Origin: Torreya grandis
Lineage: Eukaryota > Streptophyta > Pinopsida > Cupressales > Taxaceae
Reading direction: 5' to 3'
Assembly (NCBI GenBank): GCA_037957365.1
Contig: JARHVA010003169.1
Coordinates: 194,001 to 258,000 of the forward strand
DNA length: 64,000 nucleotides
Shown: one piece after another, positions 35,990 to 46,604 of the stretch
How positions within the stretch are numbered: position 1 is the first letter of the stretch
Layout: the number at the start of each line of letters is the position of its first letter
Notes under the pieces: generated by a model
What the model was told of the DNA's origin: nothing
What the model saw: only the letters and a program-made list of their open reading frames with translations
The model's database searches: none
Position numbers and translations under genes: made by a program

Positions 35990-36170
35990 GTTCACTTGTA
36001 CATTTGTATAGTTTTTATGTTATTTATTTATTTTTGATTTTTTATGTCTTTTGATTTTTTAGCTTGACTCCATAGCCCAATGGCTTGGATGAAGGCACTT
36101 AGAGACTGGTTTCTACTCCCATCGATCATTTCAAATTTTGATCAATAGAAGTTCTCCAACAGGAGCTAGT
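35990..36170 (+). other. 3' untranslated region and weak polypurine tract of element E
   Basis: Noncoding. The bases directly before the 3' LTR read CAACAGGAGCTAGT, with a short purine run only; a perfect polypurine tract is not seen. The interior therefore has no further ORF between integrase and the LTR. Confidence 0.5.
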
Positions 36171-36420
36171 TGTTATTCCTAAAATCAGCTACGCTCATTT
36201 TTGGAACAACCCCTACGAAACTTATTTATTTCATATTTTTCACTCTAAGTTAGTCTTTCAAGGCAAGTTTTTCTTGATCTCATGTTTGGTCAACTAGCAT
36301 CGTTAAAATTTTGTGACGTTCCCTTGTTACGATTTTCTAAAAAATGTGAAAATCAATACGATTTTGATGCGATCAGATGACAAAAAATTTATAATTTTGA
36401 GAGGTGTTTTCTTAAATTTG

Positions 36421-36640
36421 CATGTAATGGTGGCAAATTTTTCTGCCACTACATGTGGATTTTAGTTTCACGTGCAAAGGTGGCAATTTTTTCTACCCTT
36501 GCATCCTTCATGCAGGAGTGGCAAAAAATTTTGCCCTTGCATTTTTCATTCATTTGATGCAAGAGTAGCAATTTTTGCCATCCCTACATCCCTCTTCTAA
36601 CTTCATCATATAGAGGCAGCAATTTTTGCCACCCCTGCAT
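36421..36640. repeat. Hairpin-repeat cluster 1 of the 3' LTR
   Basis: Five units matching those at 24549-24769. The first is CATGTAATGGTGGCAA with a palindromic partner arm ending ACATG at 36455; the last ends CCCCTGCAT at 36640. Arms have diverged at different bases from the 5' LTR units. Confidence 0.8.
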
Positions 36641-37048
36641 AATCTCAATTTTCACATGTGGCATTTATGGCCATGCACACTAAGTAGTTGGGATCATTTT
36701 TTTCCCTTTTTACCCCCTTTTTGACCTCTTTTTATTCCCTTTCACTTTGTTTTCTCCTCCTCCCCGCTTCTAGTCAATCGTACGAGCAAGTGGAATCATG
36801 TTTTCATCAGATTTGAGTGTTGTATCTTGATTTTCAGGTAGGGTTTCACATTTCTTTTCTTTTCTTGTTTCAATTTTTGTTTTGTTTTTGTTTTTCTTCT
36901 CTTATTCATATTGTTTTTCATTTTTTCTCTTCTAGTCTAGGTTTTATTTTGTTTGTCTTCTCCTTCCTCCATTTTTTCCCCCCCAAAGAGGCAATCTAAG
37001 CAGAGAAAACCCTCTTCCCCTTCTTCCTACCCGTCAACCCGTCAAACC

Positions 37049-37307
37049 CATGTAAAGGTGGCGAATATTGCCACCCTTACGGATCCCTAGCCAATCAGTG
37101 CAAGGGTGGTATTTTTGCCAACCAGTGCAATGGCGAAAAAATTTGTCATCAATGTACAAACTTGTGACTTATCAATGTGCATAAGCGAGAATAATTGCCA
37201 CCGATGCACATCTATCCTTCCTAATATGCAAGGGTGGTAATTTTCACTGCCTATGCATAGGACCTTCCTCCACATGCAAGGGCGGCAATTTTTGCCACCC
37301 CTGCATG
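37049..37307. repeat. Hairpin-repeat cluster 2 of the 3' LTR
   Basis: Matches 25174-25453, with the last unit (37273-37307, CATGCAAGGGCGGCAA arm) the best preserved. One inner unit (near 37110-37140) is shortened. The cluster ends about 250 bases before the ATG of the LTR ORF at 37555. Confidence 0.8.
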
Positions 37308-37554
37308 TTTTCTCTCAAAAAATTTAACTCTAAAAAAAAATTATTTTTTCCATTTTTTTTGAGCTCACTTCCCTTTCACTTATCAATCTGATCACACTTT
37401 AGCCCTTTCAAGCGTATTCCCATGATCGTGATTATCTAACGTGCAATTTTTTTAGATTGCTAATATTTCTCTTAATTGTGCGATCATGATTCTTATTGCA
37501 GTTTTTCTTCAAGATCCTTCTTCATCAATATACTTTTGACAAAAGCTCATCTCG

Positions 37555-40500
37555 ATGACTGAGATTTCTCTAAATAAGTCAAAGATAATGAATTACCAAT
37601 ATTAAGGTGTTTTTTCAGTCACCTCGATTGCTTCTAATATCGATGACATTAGGGATACAGAGATCAAGCACGTAGATATGGCTGAGTTCATAGAAAAAAC
37701 CAAAGTAAACAATCTTAGCTCTAAAATGAAGAGAATAATTGAGAGCAATATTCATCTAGTCTCCTCTTTTCTTATGGCGGCTCATCACATAGAGTTCGTC
37801 CTCTAGTGCACTAAACTCTATAACAAAGATACTAGGGTTGTGGTAGATGCTAGTGGTAACATGGTAATTAGACTAGACCCTAAGTTCATTGATAAAGTGT
37901 TCATGTGCCCTCCCGCTACTAATGGGTTGAAGCTTGACTTCATTGAAGCACACAAGGAATATGATAAAGATCTCGAGAAAGCAAAGAAAGTGATTAATAA
38001 TAGATGGCTCAAAACTCCCAGAGTGAACTTGTCCAGATGGTCATGAAACTTTCTAAGGAGTGATTTTATAGAAGAGGATCGCAACTTGATTACTCTTCTC
38101 AGCAATGTATGAGGTTTACCTTCTTCCTCTCAGTTTCACAAATGGAGGTATCCCTTCATTAAGATAATTTTTCAAGATAAACAAGTCATTTTCTGGGGAG
38201 AAAAATCAGCAATGCTCTACATGATTAATTGACAAAAGTATCTACTACCTCTAAATTCTACATGACTTCATACCTGGTATATAATGCAACATCCATGAGA
38301 ATCTTCCCAAGTTTAATATCAGAGGGAGACATGAAAACAACTTTGGTATATCAATATTACCCTCAGCTAACATTGAAGGGTTCTATCCATCATTTTAGGA
38401 AGGTAAATGATGCTTTCTTTACAGTATTTTTGTGTCTCTTCAATGCCTAATTAGAATAGAAAAGAGTGTCAAACAAAGCCTAGACTATTGTGAATGACTT
38501 TGGGTGTATGTTCTTGCACTTCCCTACTTTTTGTTATCTGCAAGTTGGATTTGTCTAAGGTTATCTTTATATGCTTCCAAGATTCTCCTCAAATAAATTG
38601 GTCTTGATGGAGCTGTGCAGGCAAATTGTTATCATGCACAATAAGTAGATGGAACTCAAGAAACTCAATTTCAGGTTCCTAATTGAAATTGGCAAATTCT
38701 TAGTATTGACTGTTGCAAAAGCTAGAGCAATGGAGACTGAAATGCAACTTGTAACCATGAAGCATTTCAAAAAGAGACAAAATTTTAACTATAGAGGCAT
38801 AAAGAACATGATCAGGAGGAAGACCCAGTTCCATGAGCCTATGATCAAAGATGTTTGGATCAATTTGAGAACAGCGAAAGATATCAGAAAGATGGACTAT
38901 AGTAGACTATCTCTTGAATAAATAGAATATTTGGGGCTCGTTGATATCCCTACAAATTTAGTAGATGACAGAGATATGATTAATAATAGATATCATGCTG
39001 AATAAGTCACCAGTGCTCCTCTTCTCCTAATCCAATGGTCTCAGAAAGAGTTGACCTCCTTGAGAATGAGATTCGAACCAATATTGGCAAACACTAATGA
39101 TTGGTTAGCAAATAAGGGGATCACTTTGAAATAATTTATTATGGGGTCAGAAGCTGAATTTCAAGAAGAGACAAGGATGAGAGCGGAAAATAGAATGAAG
39201 AATAAAAGTGATGTTCCTTCTCCTTCTAGGCCCCATAAGCCTAGGATCATTTTTGTAATGAAAAAATTAAAAATGGTAAAAAAAGAGCTAGAAACAACAG
39301 ATATGGAGGTTGAGAAGCAAAGCACTGAAGAACTAGTATCAGGATAAATGGAAATTGATAATAGGCCTGCAGGTCAATAAGAGATGAAAACTCTATCTCC
39401 ACAAGAGGGTGTGTGACCAGATGCAAGAATTTCTTCTTCTCCACCTCACTCACCTGGTGCAACTCCTTCACCTTTTTTTTCAATCAGTGTTCTCTCTTCT
39501 AGAGCCACCTCCCCTTCTAAAATCATTTTTGGAAACCCTCAAAGTGCTTCTGGAGATGTTCTTCATTCATCAAGATCCATCTCTAATTTTTCATCTCTAT
39601 CTTTTAACATTGAAGATAGTTCTACCCTCGACCATTCAGCAGCAGGTGTAGTTTTAACTGATATTATGCCCATTATTTCTACCAGCAGTGTAGGTGTTAC
39701 TCCAGTGACACCAACTATAGGGATTGTTGCTAATGTAAGTGCTTCTACTCTCTCACCTTGGTTTTCAGCTTACACACCCAAAAGGAAAAAATAGGCCATC
39801 TCTCCAAATGACTTTGACTTCAGTAAGATGGTGTTGATAAGAGCTAAGACTCCCAAAAAGTCAAATATCCTTTCACAAATGATTGGAGATAAGGGGCACA
39901 AATTTCTAGAAATAGTCAAACCTTTAGAGGATGCAACTATTGAAAATTTTGATATAAGCAGCTACTTTATCTCTCAAGTTGAGTTAGGGAGGATAACTCA
40001 CGAAGGTGCTAAGAGTGATTTTCAATCAGCAATGGATATTATGGTTCAAAAATTTGATATAAAAAGAGAAATAAAAGATCATTATAAGGCGAGGGTGGAA
40101 CAATTGACTGCAATGATAAGAAGAATCACTCTCACTCCAAAAGTAGTAACTCCAGAGGCTATCTCCATAGATGATCCCATGATCTAGAAAGTAGAAAGAA
40201 TCTATCTTAAGGGCAAAGTGCTTGAGGATTACTTAGACAAGATGCATGCACAAGGGATTTCTTTGCTTACAGAATTGTCTGAGAAAATGGGTAAGATGAA
40301 GAAAATGAGAACCGAACTAGATGAGCTTATCAATATCATTTTTCAGGATATTGAAAGCATAAATAAATATCTTGGCAAATGGACAGATATGAAGAAGCTA
40401 AAAATAAGCACTCTAATATCAATTGGCATCATCTTTGATAGAGACTCGTATATTGAAACTAAAGAAGTATTAATATATAGGATTCAAGTGCTTAAAGAAT

Positions 40501-40919
40501 TAATCAGTGACATTAAATCTTCTAGAGACCTTAATGAACAAAGTGATATCAGTCTATTGCATAAATTGGAGGATCTACTTTGTAAACTTGCCACATAAGA
40601 CAATAAGTTCATTTCAGCAGAAGATATGATTCAAGAATTTGAAGGTATGTTTCGAAGAGAATTTAAGGAGAAAGAATTTTTAGTGGCCTCTGTGGATAAC
40701 ATCCTAGATAATCAGTTAACTCTGGATAATCTGAAAACCAGATTAATTAGTCATGCAAAATCAATCACAACAGTGAGAAACACTACAGTCAAGGCTAAGG
40801 TGGTCTTCAAAAATACTATTGCACCAAACAGTATCAGGATTCAGGCAGTTATCACCATGTACGATGCTCATATAAAGAAGGGTGGAGCTACAAATGTAAT
40901 CAACTTTTCATTGGTTTAA
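37555..40919 (+). pseudogene. LTR-encoded ORF of element E, 3' LTR copy
   Basis: Starts at ATG 37555 and reads, with stops at CAA/CAG/TGG-type codons, to a stop at 40917-40919. After one shift between 38046 and 38229, every block to the end (38229, 38649, 39141, 39828, 40218, 40626) is in one frame, about 900 codons. Blocks match the 5' LTR copy: NNRWLKTPRVNLSRW, TSKFYMTSYLVYNATSMRIF, RRKTQFHEPMIKDVWINLR, a Ser/Pro-rich linker (39420-39780), then Lys/Glu-rich helices at 39828-40598 (for example SEKMGKMKKMRTELDELIN) and a last segment to 40919. Since the two LTRs were identical at insertion, blocks shared by both were in the founder. In this LTR the ORF would follow pol in the genomic RNA. Confidence 0.72.
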
Positions 40920-41919
40920 TTTTCATTTTTCTAAATGCACTTTGTAATTGACTTGGGACATTTGCACATGTACTTTTATCATGTGTAATTACATGTAAAA
41001 ATTTGGAAAGTCCCAAAGTCAACAAAGACTCTCATCTTTGATTAGGCTATAATATTTAAGTTTTTTCTCAATTCTCAAAGCTTCTCCCTATCTATAGAGG
41101 AGCCTCTTTTATAAAGGATGGATTTTTTGATAATTAGGAGCAAAAACTCTGCCAAATTGAGATGCTTCCTGAGACTTTGATCTCAAATTGTACATCATAT
41201 TTTCTTAAATGAATGAGAAGCATGTTACTTTCAGATTTTGTGTTGGAATAATTTGTGTTATTTAGGAGATCATTCTTATGTTCTTTTTCCTAATAATCTC
41301 TCATCTATTTGATTAAACAAGAAAAATGTGCGTAAATTATTTGAAAACGTTTTGAAGTTAATTATGAATACTTTGAGCTTCTATAATTACCTTTAGTTCA
41401 TGTTTTCCATGTTTTAGTGGGAAGGATATTAGAACTTCTTTAAATTGCTTTTATCCTTTGTGATCTTATACTCTGTTATAGTTTTTGGTGAAGACTTTGA
41501 GTTGCACTTCACTCTATTGTTATGTACATTTCAAATCAGTAAGGGGAGCAATGAAATACTTTGTGCTTTCATGGGTTTCTTGTAGATCTAGTTACTATCC
41601 GAGAAGATTTTCTATCATTTACTAAACATCATTTTTGAAAGAAGAGAAATACTTTCAGTCATTAACCAGGATTTCTCCTTTGCCTTGTAAACATCATCTT
41701 TAAAAAAAAGAGTTGGATGGTGTAATCTCACCCCTGAGTCTATTTTCAGTTCATATTAATATATAAATAGTTTATAAGGAACCTCCCCTTGATGAGAGGA
41801 GAGATTTATCTCACTATGATGTGGTAAACCCACACTTTTTGCCATATAAATCTCCTTGTGTTGTGGTCGATATACCCATTTTGCCATCGGTTGCTTGATG
41901 ACAAAATATTCACCCAACA

Positions 41920-44300
41920 TATATGATGTATCATTTTGGCTTATTAGTGGTGGTTTTGTATGTTATATTTATGATGGTTGTGTTTGTGGATGCTTTGGGA
42001 TATATTTTATTCTAGCACATGTATTTTAGACTTGTTGTATATGCTATAGAAAATATATGTGGTGTGGTTTCTTTTCTAACATTATGAAGTACACATGTAT
42101 GGTTAAAAAGAAATGGGCGAAAAAAGACTTGGAAAAATATAATCAATCAAATAAATGTACTACACACTATTTCAAGTTGGAAAATGTGTAATAACAAAAA
42201 ATGACTGAGTATAAAGATCCAATAAAATAGAAAACAAGATGGTAAAAGTGAATTTGTTTTTAAACCAATGTAAAAACATTTTGCACCAAATTAAAATAAG
42301 TAAAATCATACTAAATATCATGTTGGGAAATATGACAAATAATGTAATAAAATGGAAGGTATGTAAAAAGAAAAAAATGGTAATAAAAAAAAATCAAAAT
42401 TAAGTCAATCAATTATACTATTTAATGATGGGAAGTACAAAATAAAAACAAATTTTGCAAAAATTTGGTCTTGAATTTATCATACTAATTCAAGTTGAGA
42501 AGTATGATAAATTCAAGAAATGGTTGTAATCTTACATGCACTCAAAAAATAAGAAGATAAAAGGTGAAAGAAAAATGAAGTAAGCATAAAACATACTAAA
42601 TATCAAGATGGGAAGTATGTCAATGATGTGTAACCTCATAATCAATCAAATCTTAACTTCTATTTGACACATGTAAGTTGGGGATCATGACTTGTTTACT
42701 GGAAAATTTTGTGAGGAGGGTCGGGTCCTATCCATGGTTTTACACTGCAACTCATAAAATTAAAAACCCAATGGGTACCAAATCAATATTGGTAAGCAAA
42801 AGGATAAGTAATGGTAAATCAAGGATGTGGGTAATAGGATGGAAAAGATGGTAATTTGTGAGGGATGTTGGGTCCTATCCATGGTCTTACAAAGCAACTC
42901 ACAAATGAAATCCCATAAGAAGTGATCAGTAAGCAAAATAATATTTTCCAATAGGAAATGTGAAGTAAAAAGAATGAAAAATGGAGTTTAAAAATCAAGA
43001 CTTAGGCATCTTATGAGAAGACCTTAGGAGGAAAGAGGCATACTAAGGACATGAGAAGACACTAAGGGACTAGGAGGAAAGAGACATACTAAGGACATGA
43101 GAAGACACAAAGGAAACCCACTTACCATAGACATAAAGATTTTTAGGCAAATAGGTGTGATACTAAGATCAACTCATGATGGTAGATTGGTACAAAGAAA
43201 AGTAAAATGAACCTACCTTCTCACAACGTGTTCCTCACCCTTTAGGACCCCTTATAAAGCCGTCCTACTACAAAGATTGAGTACTTGCATGAGAAAGTAG
43301 GTAGCACTAAAAGATTTTTTTTATCTCCACTTCTAATCTACTAGCCTACCGCACCCCAAAGGACCTTAGCTTTACCATGAGGCAAACTATGGAGTTTGAG
43401 CTTCAAATAGAAGAAAGAGATGTGCTTTGAATCATGTCTTTTAGTGTGATTAGAATTTTAAGAATATTCAATATTTTTACCTTTTGATATCATTTCCTTT
43501 TGTTTAAATGATTTGGATTTTAAATTTATTTTGAAACATTTTTTAAGATTTCTCCTCCATATGGATTTGGAATGACCAATAATTAGAGAGATAGTGATAC
43601 ACACGAATGATCTATAGGCTAAGGCTAAAGGAATCTAAGTAACCCAAGATAAAATATTGACTAGAACACTTAGGTTTAACAATGAACTGAGCATGTGATC
43701 TCAAGTCTCAACCATATATATGCTTAGTTTGTGGAAAAAGGAAAAAATGAAAAAAGAAATCCAAATGAGGACATGGTGAAAGGAAATAGTAATGAGAAAG
43801 ATTGCTTGCAAATTGATCACATGGTAATAGGAGATAGTAACCAAAGGGAAGAGGGTAAATGTAACCAAGTCACCATGACAACTATCTGTGAAAAATAAAG
43901 ATAAAAAAGTAAACAATCATGAAGATATAAGGGAAGAGTTTTGAGAAAAACTCTAAAGAAAAAGAAACAATGATAAGGGAAAAAATAGCAATGATAAGGA
44001 AAAGACAAGTATATGTGAAATGTAAAGTGATAACATAAGCTAACTAGAGTATAACAAGAAAGAAAAACATGATATAAGATAAGAAATAATTTGACACAGT
44101 GTCAAATGATATAATCAAATAGAAATAATATTGGAACACACATCCAATCCAAATATAAATGAGAAAGCACCATGCATGTGCTCATAAATGATGGTAAATC
44201 TATCCACACACATTATCCAATACATCAGATAAGTATCTATGAAGTTGTAATCTAACTAATACTAAGGTCTCATCAATCTTTAGTTAATATTTATAAAATA
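41920..44300. other. Noncoding middle of element C
   Basis: No pol motif on either strand. The + strand is purine-rich (many GAAA and GGAAA runs, especially 43720-44050). Local repeats: GGGTCCTATCCATGG at about 42720 and again near 42860, and a 46-bp tandem duplication at 43025-43116. This is where RT and integrase would be expected in an autonomous element of this orientation. Confidence 0.6.
43025..43116. repeat. 46-bp tandem duplication in element C
   Basis: Two units starting TAGGAGGAAAGAG at 43025 and 43071, both containing CATACTAAGGACATGAGAAG. Confidence 0.75.
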
Positions 44301-45300
44301 CTTATTTTTTGATATCCTCAACTGAAAAAGTAGGAATGCTCAAAGGATCATGCTAAGGATGAAATTTAGGCAAAGGTTAGTCAGGAGAATGCATGGAAAC
44401 AAGATCTATAGGAGAAGAAGGAATCTCAGGTGGAGAAGGATCCATGGGTGAATGACTCATGGGTGGAGAAGGATCCACAGGTGAGGGAAGGTCTATAGGT
44501 GAAGGAATCATATGTAGAGGCATAGAAGGTGGTGAAAGAACCATAGGAGGTGATGGAACCACTAGAGGTGGAGCCATGGGAGAAGGAAGAGCCTTCTTTC
44601 AAGAATGACCTATGGGAAGAATGGTATAAGATCCAGGGATGGATATAAAATGATCTTTAAGATGTTGAAGAATGTGGCAATGATCAGTGTGATGCATGCC
44701 ACATAGGTGCCATAGATGATATACCTCATCATACTTAGGTAAATATTCAGGAAGTACCTTTGGGAGAAGTATGGCTTTATCGGATGATGGGGAAGAAGGA
44801 TGTAAGGTATCAAGGTATTGTTACAACTTGTGACAATGGGTGGAAGAGTAATTATTTATCCCATGAAGCAATAGATATGCGTGTGAGTGGTTTTAAGATC
44901 ACTCACAAAAGGAGATGAAATAGGAACGGAAGCAGTTGAAGAGGACTCATCAGCCCATTTGGTGGGTAAAGGAGCCATATTAGGAGATGAAAGAAAACCA
45001 TCATCAAGGGAGGGTGATGATGGGGAAGGAGTGGAACTAGGCTCAATAAGAGGAGCACTAGGATAAGAAGCAAGAAGAAGCTCAACAATAGTAGAAGAGG
45101 AAACAATCTCAACTAAAGTGGAGAAAATAATGGGCTTAACTATAGTTGGCCCTACTAAAGGAGGGGTGGGATTTGTAGAAAGTCTACGAATGACTGCCCT
45201 AGGTGTGACAAAGTGATAAATTTTAGTCATAGCATGATCCAAGAGCATGGTCCTAAGTGGTTCCTCAAAAATTGGAGGTACCGATGCCATCTCTACCCTA
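44300..45300 (-). pseudogene. Proline/serine-rich region after the element C protease
   Basis: On the minus strand, 45290-44856 is open for 144 codons (begins MASVPPIFEEPLRTMLLDHA, with PSSTPSPSSPSLDDG further on), and 44577-44377 encodes a run of PSPP, SPPSMP and DPSPP units. Other breaks interrupt the stretch. It lies after the protease in the sense of transcription and resembles a low-complexity linker or tail of the Gag-Pro polyprotein. No enzymatic motif is visible. Confidence 0.45.
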
Positions 45301-45713
45301 TGATAAAGAGGAAAAATGCAAGAATCAAGGGCTAAAAATGAAATAAAATGATGAGATGCACAAAAAAACTCAAGTAAAGAAGAGTGGTAACAAATAATCT
45401 TAACATCACGAACCTAGACAAGGCCACATAAAATAATATCATCTAAAGAATATCCATCATCATAATCTGGAGTATGAAGATCGATGACAAAGGTCGGGAT
45501 GACCTTGTCATCAGAGGAAGCTTGGTGAATAGAGTCCCTAGTCTTCGTTAAGACTATGAGAATGTCATCACAAGGAGGGTTGTGAGAATGAGGTTGAAAG
45601 GAAGCAAGAAGCTATGAGATGAGATGAGGTGAGAGATGAAAAAAAATTATCTTTAAGTTAATCATGTTGGGCTCATCGTCATCAGAATCTAAAAGGTTGG
45701 GAAGAATGTTACC

Positions 45714-45849
45714 AATGAGCTTAGGATGCCCATTGTAACCTCTGGTTAAGTTCATAGGAAAGTTGAGATGTTGACTCATAGAATGAGCTTAGGATGCCCA
45801 TTGTAACCTTTGGTTAAGTTCATAGGAAAGTTGAGATGTTGACTCATAG
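45714..45849. repeat. 68-bp tandem duplication in element C coding region
   Basis: Two nearly identical units at 45714-45781 and 45782-45849, both starting AATGAGCTTAGGATGCCC; I see one difference (CCTCTGG versus CCTTTGG). The length is not a multiple of three, so it would shift any frame crossing it. The near identity marks a recent event in an old element. Confidence 0.9.
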
Positions 45850-45989
45850 AATGGAACACTAGGCAAAGGTTCAAGAGTAAGAATCTTGAAGACACCATGA
45901 TCTTGAAATTCCAAGTGTTAGTGTCTCCTTAAATCTTATAAATGGCTCCATTGTGAGGAAATTTTATGCATTGATAAGCAAGTGATGTG

Positions 45990-46340
45990 ACAACTCACAT
46001 ACAATGAGTCCATGACCTACCAAGCAAGATGTTATACAAAAGGGTAAAGTCAAATATCATCACCTTCACATGAATGGTTATATGTAGGATGGTAATGGGA
46101 AGCCACACACACCCTAAGGGAGGCATTTGCCTTTTATCATATCCTTGGCATGTGTTGCGTGTAGACTTGAGATTACATTTGTAATACCCAAGAGTCTTAA
46201 TGAAATCAAGGGAAGTGATACAAGTTCCAAAACCCTCAGAAATCAAGGCTCACTTAGCTTGGATATCACTGATATGAATGCTAATAAATAATGGAGGATC
46301 ATTTGTGTGAAGCAAAATCTCATCCAGAATCATAGATGTG
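45990..46340 (-). pseudogene. Element C protease (decayed)
   Basis: The minus-strand reading gives a LISEGFGTCITSLDFIKTLG segment, which matches the active-site helix region of Tat-type proteases (usually an ALIDxGAS pattern) with the catalytic Asp lost. It continues to LGCVWLPITI and ends with YNILLGRSWTHCM, a clear match to the YNLLLGRPWxH C-terminal protease motif. It follows gag by about 300 bases in another frame and is the last enzyme motif I can find in element C. Confidence 0.7.
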
Positions 46341-46604
46341 ATAGGAAATTGTAAAGAAAGATAAATGTCTATAGTTTCATCAATGTCATCCTGCTATAGG
46401 AGGGTGAGAGATATTCATTTCGAGTAAGAGTTACATGAGGTGATTTTTATGACATGGAGATGTCTTCATGATTTTAATAAAAGGTATCTAAGATGAAAGA
46501 TTAGTAAGTTTTGTAATAGGATCCCACTCATCATAAGCCATAAGGATATTATTAGATATAGGTAAATAATGATTAATAAGGTCTTTGAAAGGTGGATTCA
46601 AAGA

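Larger units (their letters stand above)
24301..41919 (+). mobile_element. Element E: Tat/Ogre-like retrotransposon, 17.6 kb, with 5.7 kb LTRs that encode an ORF
   Basis: Very long direct repeats at 24301-30021 and 36171-41919 begin TGTT and end ACCCAACA. The ~6.1 kb interior starts with a tRNA-Arg-type primer site (30027-30044) and encodes gag, protease, an archaeal-type RNase H, RT, Gypsy RNase H and integrase, all + strand. The primer site and the second RNase H point to the Tat/Ogre group. From 30360 to about 33914 the gag-to-RT blocks share one frame, interrupted by stops only; later blocks shift frame. A stretch of 111 aligned LTR bases showed 11 differences, so the insertion is old. 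Flanks are ATTAT on the left and TATAT on the right, an imperfect match in an AT-rich target. It sits inside element C. Confidence 0.9.
36171..41919 (+). repeat. Element E 3' LTR (5749 bp)
   Basis: Starts TGTTATTCCTAAAATCAGC and ends TTCACCCAACA. It holds the same parts in the same order as the 5' LTR: hairpin clusters, T-rich tract, ORF, TATA-like box and R-U5. Differences from the 5' LTR are mostly single-base changes, many of them transitions. It also has a 45-base stretch after the TATA-like box (about 41057-41100) that the 5' LTR lacks in part. Confidence 0.93.

Noticed and set aside
24291..41925. Perfect target duplication for element E
   Set aside because: ATTAT on the left and TATAT on the right do not match exactly; in such AT-rich sequence a partial match is not evidence.
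41920..44300. Degenerate RT or integrase of element C
   Set aside because: No YLDD-like, GLxxAPxxFQ-like or integrase DDE-like block is found on either strand; the region is purine-rich and noncoding.
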